64,000 nt of DNA from Stenotrophomonas oahuensis (GCF_031834595.1 NZ_CP115541.1:3156501-3220500); one strand, 5' to 3'; positions 43,448-53,150 are shown, counted from the stretch's first letter. The notes: generated from the letters alone by a model not told the origin. A program made the numbers and translations.

Positions 43448-44800
43448 TCACCCGGTGGCCCGGATCATCTCGCCCAGCACGTCCACGATCCGGTCGATCT
43501 GGTCGGTATCGATGATCAGCGGCGGCGACAGCGCGATTACATCGCCGGTACAGCGCACCAGCAACTGGCCGTCGCGGAAGCAGCGCTCGAACACCTCATA
43601 GCCGCGGCTGCCGGGGGCGTCCTTGCGCGCGGCCAGCTCGATCGCGCCGATCAGCCCGAAGTTGCGGATGTCGATTACGTTGGGCAGCCCGCGCAGGCTG
43701 TGCAGCCGGGTCTGCCAGTACTCGCCCAGCTCGATGGCACGATCGAACAAGCCCTCCGCGGCGTAGGTGTCCAGCGCCGCCAGCGCCGCCGCACAGGCCA
43801 GTGGATGCGCCGAATAGGTATAGCCATGGAACAGTTCGATGGCTCCGGGCGGCCCCTGCATGTAGGCACTGTGGATGGCGTCGGAGACCAGGACCGCCCC
43901 CATCGGCACCGCCCCGTTGGTCAGGCCCTTGGCCATCGTCAGCAGGTCCGGGGTGACCCCGAAACGCTGCGCGGCGAAGGCGTTGCCGACCCGGCCGAAA
44001 CCCGTGATCACCTCGTCGAACACCAGCAGGATGCCGTGCTGGTCGCATATCTCGCGCAGCCGTTGCAGGTAGCCCGGGGCGGGCAGGATCACGCCGGCCG
44101 AGCCGGCGATGGGTTCGACGAAAACCGCGGCAATGGTCGAGGCGTCGTGCAGCGCGATCAGTCGTTCCAGGTCCTCGGCCAGCTCGGCACCGTGGCGGGG
44201 CAGGCCGGGGCTGAACGCATTGCGTGACAGATCCAGGGTGTGGCGGAGGAAGTCGCTGCCCGCCAGCAGGGGGCCAAACGCCTTGCGGTTGTTGGGCAGG
44301 CCGCCGATCGACAGGCCGCCGAAACCGACCCCGTGATACGCCTTCTCGCGGCCGATGAAGCGGGTGCGCTGGCCTTCGCCGCGCAGGCGGTGGTAGCCCA
44401 GCGCGATCTTCATCGCGCTATCCACCGCTTCGGAGCCGGAATTGGTGAAGAACACATGGTTGAGCGAGGCCGGTGCCAGCGCCGCCAGCCGCTGCGCCAG
44501 CACGAAGGGCAGCGGCGTGCCCATCTGGAACGGCGGGGCGAAATCCAGCTGCGCGGCCTGCTCCTGGATCGCCTGCACGATGCGCGGGCGGGCATGGCCG
44601 GCGTTGCAGCACCACAGCCCGGCCGCGCCATCCAGGATTGGGCGGTCGTCGACGTCGTGGTAGTACATCCCCTCGGCACGGACCAGCAGACGCGGCGCGG
44701 CCTTGAACTGGCGGTTGGCGGTGAACGGCATCCAGAACGCCTCCAGTGAATCGGGGCGCTGCCGGGACAGCGTGGACAGCGGGGTCTGCACGGACGCCAT
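43448..44800 (-). CDS. aptA: Omega-amino acid:pyruvate aminotransferase (class III, beta-alanine-pyruvate type)
   Basis: A 450-residue class III PLP aminotransferase. The N-terminal FWMPFTANRQFKAAPRLLVRAEGMYY is characteristic of beta-alanine:pyruvate transaminases. The PLP-binding Asp lies in LLVFDEVITGFGRVG and the Schiff-base Lys in LTMAKGLTNGAVPMG. It transfers an omega-amino group (beta-alanine, putrescine, GABA or similar) to pyruvate. It is divergent from a puuC-type dehydrogenase at 108 bases, the usual pairing of aminotransferase and aldehyde dehydrogenase for amine breakdown, so here GABA or putrescine are reasonable substrates. Confidence 0.88.
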   Translation of the reverse strand: MASVQTPLSTLSRQRPDSLEAFWMPFTANRQFKAAPRLLVRAEGMYYHDVDDRPILDGAAGLWCCNAGHARPRIVQAIQEQAAQLDFAPPFQMGTPLPFVLAQRLAALAPASLNHVFFTNSGSEAVDSAMKIALGYHRLRGEGQRTRFIGREKAYHGVGFGGLSIGGLPNNRKAFGPLLAGSDFLRHTLDLSRNAFSPGLPRHGAELAEDLERLIALHDASTIAAVFVEPIAGSAGVILPAPGYLQRLREICDQHGILLVFDEVITGFGRVGNAFAAQRFGVTPDLLTMAKGLTNGAVPMGAVLVSDAIHSAYMQGPPGAIELFHGYTYSAHPLACAAALAALDTYAAEGLFDRAIELGEYWQTRLHSLRGLPNVIDIRNFGLIGAIELAARKDAPGSRGYEVFERCFRDGQLLVRCTGDVIALSPPLIIDTDQIDRIVDVLGEMIRATG

Positions 44801-44908
44801 CGGTCACTCCGGTCTTGAACGGGGTGCTCACGACTCTATCGCAGCTGCATCACGGCGTACCGTGACGGAACCGGTATAACGGGGCCAGATTGTCCAGGTG
44901 GAGGGCCG

Positions 44909-46426
44909 ATGAGCATTCTGCATGAACGGGCCGTGCGCAGCCGCGCCGAATGGCAGCAGCAGGCCGACGCGCTGCGCCCGCAGGGTCAGGCGTTTATCGA
45001 CGGGCGCTATGTGGACGCCGCCGACGGCGCGCGTTTCGACTGCATCAGCCCGGTCGACGGGCGGCTGCTGGCCCAGGTGGCCGATTGCAGTGTGGCCGAT
45101 GTGGATCGCGCCGTGGTCGCGGCGCGACGCAGCTTCGAGGCGGGTCACTGGTCGCGGGCATCGCCCGTACAACGCAAGCGGGTGCTGCTGCGGCTGGCCG
45201 ATCTGGTCGAGCAGCACGCGGACGAACTGGCGCTGCTGGAAACCCTGGACATGGGCAAGCCGGTGCGTGACGCGCGCAATGACGATCTGCCAGGGGCCGT
45301 GCGCTGTCTGCGCTGGACCGCCGAAGCGGTCGACAAGGTGTATGGCGAGATCGCACCGACCGGCGTCGACACGCTGGGCCTGATCAGCCGCGAGCCGGTC
45401 GGCGTGGTGGCGGCGATCGTGCCGTGGAATTTTCCACTGTTGATGGCGGCCTGGAAGATTGCTCCCGCGCTGGCGGCGGGCAACTCGGTCATTCTGAAGC
45501 CGTCGGAGCGGTCGCCGCTGAGCGCGGTGCGCCTGGCCGCATTGGCGGCCGAAGCGGGCATTCCGGATGGGGTGTTCAATGTGCTGCCGGGGCACGGGCA
45601 GCGCACGGGCGAGCCGTTGGCCCTGCATATGGACGTGGACGCACTGGCGTTCACCGGCTCCACCGCCGTCGGCCGCACCCTGCTGCAATGCGCAGGGCGT
45701 TCCAACCTCAAGCGGGTGTGGCTGGAGTGTGGGGGCAAAAGTCCCAACCTGGTCTTCGCCGATGCGCCCGATCTGGACGCCGCCGCGAAGGCCGCTGCTG
45801 CCGGCATTTTCTACAACCAGGGTGAAGTCTGCACGGCCGCGTCCCGACTGCTGGTGCAGCGATCGGTGCAGGCCGAGTTCGTGCACCGGGTGCTGGCTCA
45901 TGCCGAGCACATACAGCCGGGCCATCCGCTGGACCCGCAGGCATCGATGGGGGCGCTGGTGGACGGCGCGCATGCGGGACGCGTGCTGGATTACATCGCC
46001 CGCGGCCAGGCCGAGGGCGGGCGGCTGCTGCTGGGCGGCAAGCGTGTCGAGGTGGTGGCCGGCGGCAACTACGTGCAGCCGACGGTGTTCGATGAAGTGG
46101 ATGCCCGCCATACCCTGGCGCGCGAGGAGGTGTTCGGGCCGGTGCTGGCGGTGCAGGGTTTCGACCGCGAAGAGGAAGCGCTCCGGCTGGCCAATGATTC
46201 GGTGTACGGGCTGGCTGCGGGCGTCTGGACGCGCGACCTGAGCCGTGCGCACCGCGTGGCACGGCAGCTGCGCGCCGGCAGTGTGTGGGTCAATCAGTGG
46301 GATGGCGGCGACATGACTGCGCCGTTTGGGGGCTATAAACAGTCCGGCATCGGGCGCGACAAGTCATTACATGCGTTCGACAAGTACACCGAGTTGAAGG
46401 CGACCTGGATTCATCTGGGCACCTGA
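44909..46426 (+). CDS. puuC: NAD(P)-dependent aldehyde dehydrogenase, PuuC-like
   Basis: A 505-residue aldehyde dehydrogenase of the gamma-glutamyl-gamma-aminobutyraldehyde dehydrogenase kind: PWNFPLLMAAWKIAPALAAGN, catalytic Glu in WLECGGKSPNLV, catalytic Cys in NQGEVCTAASR, and the C-terminal WVNQWDGGDMTAPFGGYKQSGIGRD. It would oxidise the aldehyde made by PuuB. GGAGGG sits well before the ATG; TATAAC at 44875 may be its -10. puuA and puuB lie about 5 kb on, separated by signalling genes. Confidence 0.88.
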   Translation: MSILHERAVRSRAEWQQQADALRPQGQAFIDGRYVDAADGARFDCISPVDGRLLAQVADCSVADVDRAVVAARRSFEAGHWSRASPVQRKRVLLRLADLVEQHADELALLETLDMGKPVRDARNDDLPGAVRCLRWTAEAVDKVYGEIAPTGVDTLGLISREPVGVVAAIVPWNFPLLMAAWKIAPALAAGNSVILKPSERSPLSAVRLAALAAEAGIPDGVFNVLPGHGQRTGEPLALHMDVDALAFTGSTAVGRTLLQCAGRSNLKRVWLECGGKSPNLVFADAPDLDAAAKAAAAGIFYNQGEVCTAASRLLVQRSVQAEFVHRVLAHAEHIQPGHPLDPQASMGALVDGAHAGRVLDYIARGQAEGGRLLLGGKRVEVVAGGNYVQPTVFDEVDARHTLAREEVFGPVLAVQGFDREEEALRLANDSVYGLAAGVWTRDLSRAHRVARQLRAGSVWVNQWDGGDMTAPFGGYKQSGIGRDKSLHAFDKYTELKATWIHLGT

Positions 46427-46514
46427 ACATCCAATCGATTGCGCGTGCAACTATCCCCCCGCGCACTGCAACCCGCGTGGCAGAATCCGGCAGCTGCCTT
46501 TCTTAGTGTGCCCG

Positions 46515-47810
46515 ATGTCGACCACCGCCGCCGCAACGCCCGTCAATTCGCCCCGCCGTGTGCTGGCTGCCAGCCTGATCGGCACCACCATCGAGTTCTT
46601 CGACTTCTACATCTACGCCACCGCGGCGGTGCTGGTGTTCCCCCACCTGTTCTTCCCGCAGAGCAGTGAGGGGGCCGCCCTGTTGCAGTCGCTGGCGACG
46701 TTCGCGGTGGCTTTCATCGCGCGCCCGGTTGGCTCGGCGGTGTTCGGCCACTACGGCGATCGCATCGGCCGCAAGGCCACCCTGGTCGCCGCACTGCTGA
46801 CCATGGGTGTATCCACCGTGGCCATTGGTCTGCTGCCCACCCACGCCAGCATAGGCCTGGCCGCTCCCGCGCTGCTGGCGCTGTGCCGGTTCGGTCAAGG
46901 CCTGGGGCTGGGCGGAGAGTGGGGCGGGGCGGTGCTGCTGGCCACCGAGAACGCACCACCTGGCAAGCGCGCCTGGTACGGCATGTTCCCGCAGTTGGGG
47001 GCACCGCTGGGTTTCCTGCTCTCAGCCGGTATCTTCCTGCTGCTGGGCCGGCTGATGAGCGATGCCGATTTCCTGCAGTGGGGCTGGCGCGTGCCGTTCC
47101 TGGCCAGTTCGCTGCTGGTCGCGGTGGGGCTGTGGGTACGCCTGAACATCCACGAGACGCCGCAATTCCAGGCCGCATTGGACCGCAACGAGCGCGTGCG
47201 GCTGCCGATGTGGACAGTGCTGCGCCATCACCCGCTGACCCTGCTGCTGGGCACGCTGGGCGCGTTTGCGACGTTTGTGCTGTTCTACCTGATGACCGTG
47301 TTCACCCTGGGATACGGCACCACCGTGCTGCACTACAGCCGTGAGCAGTTCCTGCTGATGCAGATGGTTGGCATCCTGTTCTTCGCCGCCGGCATTCCGC
47401 TGTCGGCAATGTACGGTGACCGCTGGGGCACGCGCCGCACCATGATCGTGGCCAGTGGGTTGATTCTGGGTTTCGGTGTGGTGTTCGCGCCGCTGTTCCA
47501 GGCTGGCAGCCCGTGGATGGTGATCGGCTTCCTGTCGCTGGGGCTGTTCCTGATGGGGCTCACCTATGGCCCCTGCGGCACGTTCCTGGCGGAAATCTAC
47601 CCGGTGCAGGTGCGCTACACCGGGGCGTCACTGTCGTTCAACATCGCCGGCATTCTGGGTGCCGCGCCGGCCCCGTATGTGGCCACCTGGCTGGCCGAAC
47701 GCTTCGGCCTGCTGGCGGTGGGCTTCTACCTGTGCCTGACCGCGCTGGTCACCCTGTTGGCGCTGCTGGCCATGAGCCGGCGCGCCGCCCTCAGCCGAAC
47801 AGGCGCTTGA
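46515..47810 (+). CDS. MFS transporter (metabolite:H+ symporter family, ShiA/ProP-like)
   Basis: A 431-residue twelve-helix transporter. Family features: [22 protein letters not shown] in helix 1, [19 protein letters not shown] between helices 2 and 3, [20 protein letters not shown] in the helix 4-5 region, and [11 protein letters not shown] between helices 8 and 9. This group carries shikimate, proline/betaine, alpha-ketoglutarate and similar acids. ATG at 46515 is preferred over GTG at 46506. Following puuC on the same strand it might import or export an amine-pathway acid, but substrate is unknown. Its last 20 bases overlap the convergent bacteriohemerythrin gene. Confidence 0.88.
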   Translation: MSTTAAATPVNSPRRVLAASLIGTTIEFFDFYIYATAAVLVFPHLFFPQSSEGAALLQSLATFAVAFIARPVGSAVFGHYGDRIGRKATLVAALLTMGVSTVAIGLLPTHASIGLAAPALLALCRFGQGLGLGGEWGGAVLLATENAPPGKRAWYGMFPQLGAPLGFLLSAGIFLLLGRLMSDADFLQWGWRVPFLASSLLVAVGLWVRLNIHETPQFQAALDRNERVRLPMWTVLRHHPLTLLLGTLGAFATFVLFYLMTVFTLGYGTTVLHYSREQFLLMQMVGILFFAAGIPLSAMYGDRWGTRRTMIVASGLILGFGVVFAPLFQAGSPWMVIGFLSLGLFLMGLTYGPCGTFLAEIYPVQVRYTGASLSFNIAGILGAAPAPYVATWLAERFGLLAVGFYLCLTALVTLLALLAMSRRAALSRTGA

Positions 47811-48252
47811 CCGTCCGGCTGAGCCAGCCGCCCTGTTCGTGTTCGCGTGCGAACTTGTTCAGATGCGCTTTCACCGCCGGCGCATAGGCCTGGTCGTCGC
47901 CGCGGATGTGGTTGAACAGCCAGCGTGACAGCATGTTGCGCAGTTCATCGGTGACATCTTCGCCGGCCTGGAAGCGCATCCGGTACTCGAGCACGCGCTT
48001 GCCGAATATCTCGTGCACGCGCTTGTGCGCCGCGCAGAACGGATAACCGGCTTCCTCCATCAGCTCTTCTTCGAACGCGAAGTGCGACATGGTGTAGTCG
48101 ATCAGCTCGTCGATGACTTCGGCTACCGCCAGTCGATGCATGCTGGTCTGCGCCGCGTGCAGATGGTTGAGCATCTCCACGATCCGCATATGCTGGTGAT
48201 CGATGACGTCGATCCCCGTGTTGAGATCGTCCTGCCAGACCAGAACTGCCAT
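47791..48252 (-). CDS. Bacteriohemerythrin
   Basis: A 153-residue four-helix di-iron O2-binding protein. Ligands: His in [15 protein letters not shown], His and Glu in [27 protein letters not shown] (HxxxE then HxxxH), and the final His/Asp in [10 protein letters not shown]. The full seven-ligand set is present. Such proteins store or sense oxygen, NO or iron and often sit beside signalling genes, as here (a REC-REC-GGDEF gene lies 71 bases upstream on the same strand). The C-terminus overlaps the MFS gene. Confidence 0.93.
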   Translation of the reverse strand: MAVLVWQDDLNTGIDVIDHQHMRIVEMLNHLHAAQTSMHRLAVAEVIDELIDYTMSHFAFEEELMEEAGYPFCAAHKRVHEIFGKRVLEYRMRFQAGEDVTDELRNMLSRWLFNHIRGDDQAYAPAVKAHLNKFAREHEQGGWLSRTVKRLFG

Positions 48253-48323
48253 GTCGCGCTCCCTGTGCGATTGCCTTTGGGAGCCACTCTAGGCAGGGGG
48301 CAGCGCCCCCGCGTTGATCTGGA

Positions 48324-49664
48324 TCAAGGCACTGCTTCGGCAACCCGGGCGGGGGTGGCGCTGTTGCTGCTGCTCACCCGGTTGCGGCCGCCGGCCTTGG
48401 CCAGATAGAGCTGGCGGTCGGCTTCGGAGATCAGCAGGTGCAGCGAATCGCGCTGTGGCGTCAGGCAGCACACGCCGATGCTGACCGTCATGCGCAGGAT
48501 GGTCGGGCCCAGATGCACCTGCAGCGAGGCGATGCGCTGGCGCAGGAGTTCGAAGTAACCCAGCGCTTCGTCTTCCTCCAGCCCCGGCACCAGCAGGCAG
48601 AATTCCTCGCCACCGAAGCGGGCGGTCAGGTCCTGGTCGCGCGCATGGTCGGCCACGGTGGCGGCCACCGCGCGCAGCGCGTCGTCGCCCGCTTCGTGGC
48701 CGTAGGTGTCGTTGATGTGCTTGAAGTGGTCGATGTCGATCATCGCCACGGCCACCTTCTCGCCGCTGTGCTGCAGTGCCGGCAGCTGGCGCTGGCTCTG
48801 CTCCAGGAAGGAGCGGCGGTTGGGCAGGCCGGTCAGGAAGTCGCGCGTGGCCAGGTCCTGCAGGGTGCCGATCAGTTCCAGCTGGTCGACGTTCTGCGAT
48901 ACACGGCAGAAGAACTCCTCGCGCGAGAACGGCTTGCGCAGGAAGTCATTCGCGCCGTTCTTCAGGAAGCGCGGAATCAGGGTCTGGTCGGTGTTGCCGG
49001 AAATGCCGATTACCGCCACCTTGTCGCGCGAGCGCAGGGTGCGCAGGCGGCGGGTGAACTCCACGCCCTCCATGCCCGGCATCTCCTGGTCCACCACGGC
49101 CAGACGAATGGCCGGATGCGCCTCGATGGCCTTCAGGCCTTCGGCTCCGTCGGCAGCTTCGTAGACGTCGTGGCCGTACATGCGCAGCAGCGAGGCCGCG
49201 TACATGCGTGCGGACATCGAGTCGTCCACCACCAGCGCAGCGATGCGACGGTTGCGTTCCAGACGCTGCACCAGCCACACCAGGTAGTCGACGCTGCCGG
49301 GGGTGTTCTTCAGCACGTAGTCGATGATCTGCTGCTGCAGCACGCGCTTGCGCAGGTCTTCGTCGTACACGCCGCTGACCACCACGGTGCGCAGTCCGCG
49401 CGACAGGAAGTACTCCACGACCTGGTCGCGGTCGCCGTCAGCCAGGACCAGGCCGGTGAGGACCAGGAACCAGCCATCTTCCTCATCCAGCAGGCGTCCG
49501 GCCTCGGCCAGACTGGTGGCCACCGATACTGGCAGCTCCAGCCGCTGCTCGATGGCTTCCTTCAACATGGTGGTGAACGTGCGCGAGTTTTCCACCAGCA
49601 GAATGCGCTGGGGAAGTGCATCACCGGGGCTGCTGTCAAAAGCGCCCTGCAACAGTGCCGGCAT
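48324..49664 (-). CDS. REC-REC-GGDEF response regulator (PleD-like diguanylate cyclase)
   Basis: A 446-residue regulator. REC1 (about 20-130) is degenerate: the acidic pocket reads LLVENSRT and the phospho-Asp position is Thr in LVLTGLVLADG. REC2 (about 140-260) is intact: ALVVDDSMS, phospho-Asp in LAVVDQEMPGMEG, and Lys in DFLRKPFS. The GGDEF domain has the active motif GGEEF, DIDHFKHINDTYGHEAGDD and FLTGLPNRR. The architecture is that of PleD, where the modified receiver helps dimerise. ATG at 49664 (MPALLQGAF) was chosen over a longer frame. It may share a transcript with the bacteriohemerythrin gene downstream. Confidence 0.9.
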   Translation of the reverse strand: MPALLQGAFDSSPGDALPQRILLVENSRTFTTMLKEAIEQRLELPVSVATSLAEAGRLLDEEDGWFLVLTGLVLADGDRDQVVEYFLSRGLRTVVVSGVYDEDLRKRVLQQQIIDYVLKNTPGSVDYLVWLVQRLERNRRIAALVVDDSMSARMYAASLLRMYGHDVYEAADGAEGLKAIEAHPAIRLAVVDQEMPGMEGVEFTRRLRTLRSRDKVAVIGISGNTDQTLIPRFLKNGANDFLRKPFSREEFFCRVSQNVDQLELIGTLQDLATRDFLTGLPNRRSFLEQSQRQLPALQHSGEKVAVAMIDIDHFKHINDTYGHEAGDDALRAVAATVADHARDQDLTARFGGEEFCLLVPGLEEDEALGYFELLRQRIASLQVHLGPTILRMTVSIGVCCLTPQRDSLHLLISEADRQLYLAKAGGRNRVSSSNSATPARVAEAVP

Positions 49665-49773
49665 GTTTGGTTCGCTCGATTCCGGGTGGTTCAGGTTTGG
49701 TAGCGGCCAGCCGGCGGGGGACTTTAGGGGCAAATTCTGAATCTGCGCAGGCTTTCACATTTCTCACTGAAGC

Positions 49774-50082
49774 TCACGGAATGTATCGTGTCGAATCGAA
49801 ATCCGGCTGCTCGACCGACCAAACGGGCACCTTGCCGTCGTCGTACAGCACCAGCGAGAAGCGCGGATTGCGATAGACAACAATCGGCACCGCGTCCGGC
49901 GAAGTCTTCAATCGCCATGACGGCAGCGAGGTGCGCGCAGAAACCGCGCCCGCCGGAATAGCCCAGAACAGATGGCCCGCGTTGGCGAAATACACAATCA
50001 CCCGGCCGGTTGCGTCCTTGACCTGGTAGTACGCGATTTCATCGCTCTGGAACCCGCACACACGTAAGTCGTCCACCGTCAC
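49774..50082 (-). CDS. Uncharacterised small protein downstream of the MASE1 gene
   Basis: From GTG at 50082, with GGAGG eight bases before it, the frame gives 102 residues (TVDDLRVCGFQSDEIAYYQVKDATG ... VPVWSVEQPDFDSTRYIP). It is not low complexity and contains several beta-strand-like segments (GRVIVYFANAGHLFWAIP, AVPIVVYRNPRFSLVLYDDG). No domain recognised; no signal peptide from this start. The same frame stays open upstream, through DEHGIRAARTFRG into the 3' end of the MASE1 gene, without an obvious ATG; so the real protein may be longer or may have lost its original 5' end. It is 71 bases after the MASE1 stop on the same strand. Confidence 0.5.
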   Translation of the reverse strand: MTVDDLRVCGFQSDEIAYYQVKDATGRVIVYFANAGHLFWAIPAGAVSARTSLPSWRLKTSPDAVPIVVYRNPRFSLVLYDDGKVPVWSVEQPDFDSTRYIP

Positions 50083-50153
50083 GCCGGCTGCCTCCACGGG
50101 GCCTCTGAATGTCCGCGCGGCACGGATGCCGTGCTCGTCGCGTGAAATAAAGG

Positions 50154-51713
50154 CTAATCCCGCGTGTGGCTGACGGCTTTGAAACGATTCTGATATTCGT
50201 GCGAGGACATCGCGGGGACCCGCACGGGCTCCTGCAGCACCACCCGGATGCAGCGCCCCCTGCACTCGATCCGACCACCACAGGCCCGGATGCGAGCGCT
50301 GAGCCGCTCGATCGCCAGCACGGTGGTTGCCGTGCTGATGGTCTGCGCCGGATCAAGCAGGCGCAGCGTCATCACCAGTCCCTGCATCTGCCGCTGTTGC
50401 CCGCACCGCACGCGCACCCGCAGCTGGCCCGGCTCGTGCTCCAGCAGCAGCGACACTGCATCGGTCAGGGTGCGGTAGGCGGCCAGCTGCAGGTCCACGC
50501 TCAGCCGACACGGGTCACCGCCGAAGCGCGGCGGCAGTACGCGGTAGCTGCGTTCCCATTCCTGGCCGATGCCGCTGGTCTGCAGCGCCAGGTACAGGCC
50601 GATCTGCTCCAGCGCGGCGGGGTACACCATGCTGGTCTGCGCACGGAACTGCCTTGAACAGACTTCAGCGGTGTGCAGCAGGCTGTCCGCCAGTCGCGAA
50701 TGGCCATGTGCCCGCAGCCACTGCACCATCTGCGCGTGCGAGAGATCGATGCCTTCGCCGACCCGTCGCATCTGCTGCGCACGGTGGCGCAACGCCACTT
50801 CGCTTGCATGCAGTGCCGCGCGTGACTGCGCCAGCACCTGCTGTTCGCTTCGTGTGCGCGTCCGGTATTGCCGGTGGTAGTAGCTGAGGCTGGCACCCAG
50901 GCTGAGCAGGGCCACGCCGTACAGCGACAGGTGCTGCTGCCAGGCGTAGGTACTGGCGTCGAAGGAACCCGGCAGGCCGGTGCTGTGCATGCTGAGGGCG
51001 GTGACGATGCTCCAGAACGGCACCGCGATGGCCGCGCCACGCCAACCATGCAGCACGGTCAGGGCAATCGCGGGCAGGGCCATGAGCAGCAGCAGGCCCC
51101 CGCGCAACTGGGCAAGATTGGCCGGCAGCAACGCGGCGGCCAGGCCCATCCCCAACAGGATGCAGGCGGCTGCGGCGCTGCGCGGGGCGATCCGTCGCGA
51201 CCGCGCCGTGCCTGTGCGCCGCATCCACAACAGCGCGAGCGGGGCCAGAGTCAGAATCGCGGTGAAATCGCCGATCAGGTACACGGTGGCCTGATGCAGC
51301 ACCGGCGTGTCCGGGGGCGTCGGCCATAGCAGGTGAATGGACAACAGCTTCAGCACACAGGTGACCGCCGATGCCAGTGCCGCCACCGAAGGCAACCACA
51401 GTTCGTTGCGGGTCGCGATCATGCGGCGGTGCAGGTGCACAACTGCCATCACCGCCGGCATCAGCACCGCTGATCCCGCCACGGCCCAGGCCAGTCCATG
51501 GGTGTCCACCATTGGCCCGCGCAGGCGTGCGAAGTAGGCGTACTCACCCAGCAGCAGATAAGGCCACAGGCGCGGTGGCACCACGATCAGCGCCGCCACC
51601 CGCAGCCCGGCGGGAAGGAAGAACTGGTCCACCGACAGGTGCCACAGCCCCCAACAGGCCATGGCGTACACCCCGGCCAGTAACAGTCCCTGCTTCACGT
51701 TGCCTGACTTCAT
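50154..51713 (-). CDS. MASE1-domain membrane sensor with a degenerate kinase-like C-terminus
   Basis: A 519-residue protein with an N-terminal MASE1 region of about eight helices (LLLAGVYAMACWGLWHLSV, PPRLWPYLLLGEYAYFA, WAVAGSAVLMPAVMAVVHL and more, to about 300). A coiled-coil and histidine-kinase-like region follows: LHASEVALRHRAQQMRRVGEGIDLSHAQMVQWLRAHG. The C-terminal 120 residues look like a HATPase fold without clear N, G1 or G2 boxes, and I see no conserved phospho-His, so catalysis is doubtful. ATG at 51713 preceded by CAGGA was preferred over ATG at 51728. MASE1 senses unknown small ligands. It lies between puuB and the GGDEF genes. Confidence 0.8.
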   Translation of the reverse strand: MKSGNVKQGLLLAGVYAMACWGLWHLSVDQFFLPAGLRVAALIVVPPRLWPYLLLGEYAYFARLRGPMVDTHGLAWAVAGSAVLMPAVMAVVHLHRRMIATRNELWLPSVAALASAVTCVLKLLSIHLLWPTPPDTPVLHQATVYLIGDFTAILTLAPLALLWMRRTGTARSRRIAPRSAAAACILLGMGLAAALLPANLAQLRGGLLLLMALPAIALTVLHGWRGAAIAVPFWSIVTALSMHSTGLPGSFDASTYAWQQHLSLYGVALLSLGASLSYYHRQYRTRTRSEQQVLAQSRAALHASEVALRHRAQQMRRVGEGIDLSHAQMVQWLRAHGHSRLADSLLHTAEVCSRQFRAQTSMVYPAALEQIGLYLALQTSGIGQEWERSYRVLPPRFGGDPCRLSVDLQLAAYRTLTDAVSLLLEHEPGQLRVRVRCGQQRQMQGLVMTLRLLDPAQTISTATTVLAIERLSARIRACGGRIECRGRCIRVVLQEPVRVPAMSSHEYQNRFKAVSHTRD

Positions 51714-51740
51714 GTCGCGTCCTGTCATCCCATTCCAAAG

Positions 51741-53036
51741 TCACCACAACACATCACGCAGTTTGTACCAGGACATTGCCGCAACCAGCAGCGGCGTGCG
51801 CAGCAGTGGTCCCCCCGGGAAGCGACGGTGCGGGATACGCGCGAAGGCATCCAGACGCTCATTCTGCCCGGCTATCGCTGCGGCGATCACCTCGCCGGCC
51901 AGGCCCGTGGCGGCCACGCCATGTCCGGAGAAACCCTGGGCGAAGTACACGTTCGGGGTCAACCGGCCCCAATGCGGGGCGCGGTTGCGGGTGATGTCGA
52001 CGAAGCCGCCCCAGACCTGTTCCAAGCCCACGTCTCTCAGCTGCGGGAACACATGATGCATGCGTCGGGTCATCACCCCGCGCAGGCCGGGCGGGGGCAG
52101 GGCGGAATAGCTGGCGCGTCCGCCAAACAGCAACCGGTGGTCGGCACTCAACTTGAAATAGTCCAGCGCCCAGCTGACATCGGCCACGGCCATGTCATTG
52201 CGGATCAGCCGACGTGCGCGTTCCTCGCCCAGCACCGGCGTCGCGCCGATGTAGGTCCCCACCGGCATGATCCGCGATTCCAGCTCCGGTGCGATGCCAG
52301 CCAGCAGTGCATTGCCGGCAATCACCACGTGGTCGGCACGGACGCTGCCGTCGGCGGTGCGCAGTTGCGGGCGGGGTTCGCGCAGCAGTTGCTGTACGGG
52401 ACTGGCTTCGTGAATGACGACGCCGAGACTCTCCGCCGCCCGCGCCAGGCCTTGGGCGTAGGCGAGCGGATGCAGATGACCGCTGGCCACATCGAACATC
52501 GCCCCGCGATAGCGCGGGCTGTCCAGTTGCCCGCGCAGCTGCGTCCGGTCCCACCATTGCAGCGGGTAGTCGTAGTGCTCCACCAACCGCTGCATGCCGC
52601 GTCGCAGTTCGCGCTCCTGGCGGCCATTGATCGGTACGCTGGCATGCCCATCGCGCCAGTCGCAGGCGATCTGGTAGTGCTGCAGGCGTCGGCGCAGCAG
52701 GGCCATGCCCTCGCGCGAATAGTCGAACAAGGCGCGCGCGTTGAACTTGCCGACCAGCCGTTCCAGCGTGTCCACTTCACAGCCGAACCCCACGATGGCC
52801 TGGCCGCCATTGCGCCCGGAGGCTCCCCAGCCCACCCGCTGCGCCTCCAGCACGGTGACCCGGTAGCCGCGCTCGGCCAGCGACAGCGCTGCGGAAAGCC
52901 CGGTGTAGCCGGCTCCCAGCACGCACACATCGGCCTGGGTGTCGCCGCGCAGGGCAGGGCGCAAAGACACCTCCGGCACGCTGGCGGCGTACCAGCTGGG
53001 CGCATGTGGCTGCCCGGCGGGACGTGCCAGGGTCAT
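51741..53036 (-). CDS. puuB: Gamma-glutamylputrescine oxidase-like FAD oxidoreductase
   Basis: A 431-residue DAO-family flavoenzyme. The dinucleotide-binding motif is VCVLGAGYTGLSAALSLAERGYRVTVLEA, followed by the PuuB/OrdL motif GWGASGRNGGQAIVGFG and a C-terminal FAD motif (VYFAQGFSGHGVAATGLAGEVIA). It would oxidise gamma-glutamylputrescine to the aldehyde, releasing ammonia and H2O2. ATG at 53036 (MTLARPAGQ) was chosen; the much longer open frame upstream runs antisense to puuA and is spurious. It is divergent from puuA, 114 bases apart, a shared control region. Confidence 0.92.
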   Translation of the reverse strand: MTLARPAGQPHAPSWYAASVPEVSLRPALRGDTQADVCVLGAGYTGLSAALSLAERGYRVTVLEAQRVGWGASGRNGGQAIVGFGCEVDTLERLVGKFNARALFDYSREGMALLRRRLQHYQIACDWRDGHASVPINGRQERELRRGMQRLVEHYDYPLQWWDRTQLRGQLDSPRYRGAMFDVASGHLHPLAYAQGLARAAESLGVVIHEASPVQQLLREPRPQLRTADGSVRADHVVIAGNALLAGIAPELESRIMPVGTYIGATPVLGEERARRLIRNDMAVADVSWALDYFKLSADHRLLFGGRASYSALPPPGLRGVMTRRMHHVFPQLRDVGLEQVWGGFVDITRNRAPHWGRLTPNVYFAQGFSGHGVAATGLAGEVIAAAIAGQNERLDAFARIPHRRFPGGPLLRTPLLVAAMSWYKLRDVLW

Positions 53037-53150
53037 GCAGCGGGGGCAGGGGGGCGGCTCATGCCGACAGCATGCCAGCAACAGACGCGAAGAGGAGGTC
53101 AGCGCGGCGATGCTTGCCTGGCTCGCCCGGGCGGGGTTACCGTGCCGGAC

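Noticed and set aside
51828..53150. Long upstream extension of puuA (441 codons) and, on the other strand, of puuB
   Set aside because: Each extension is antisense to the divergent neighbour; the conserved domains start at the ATGs chosen.
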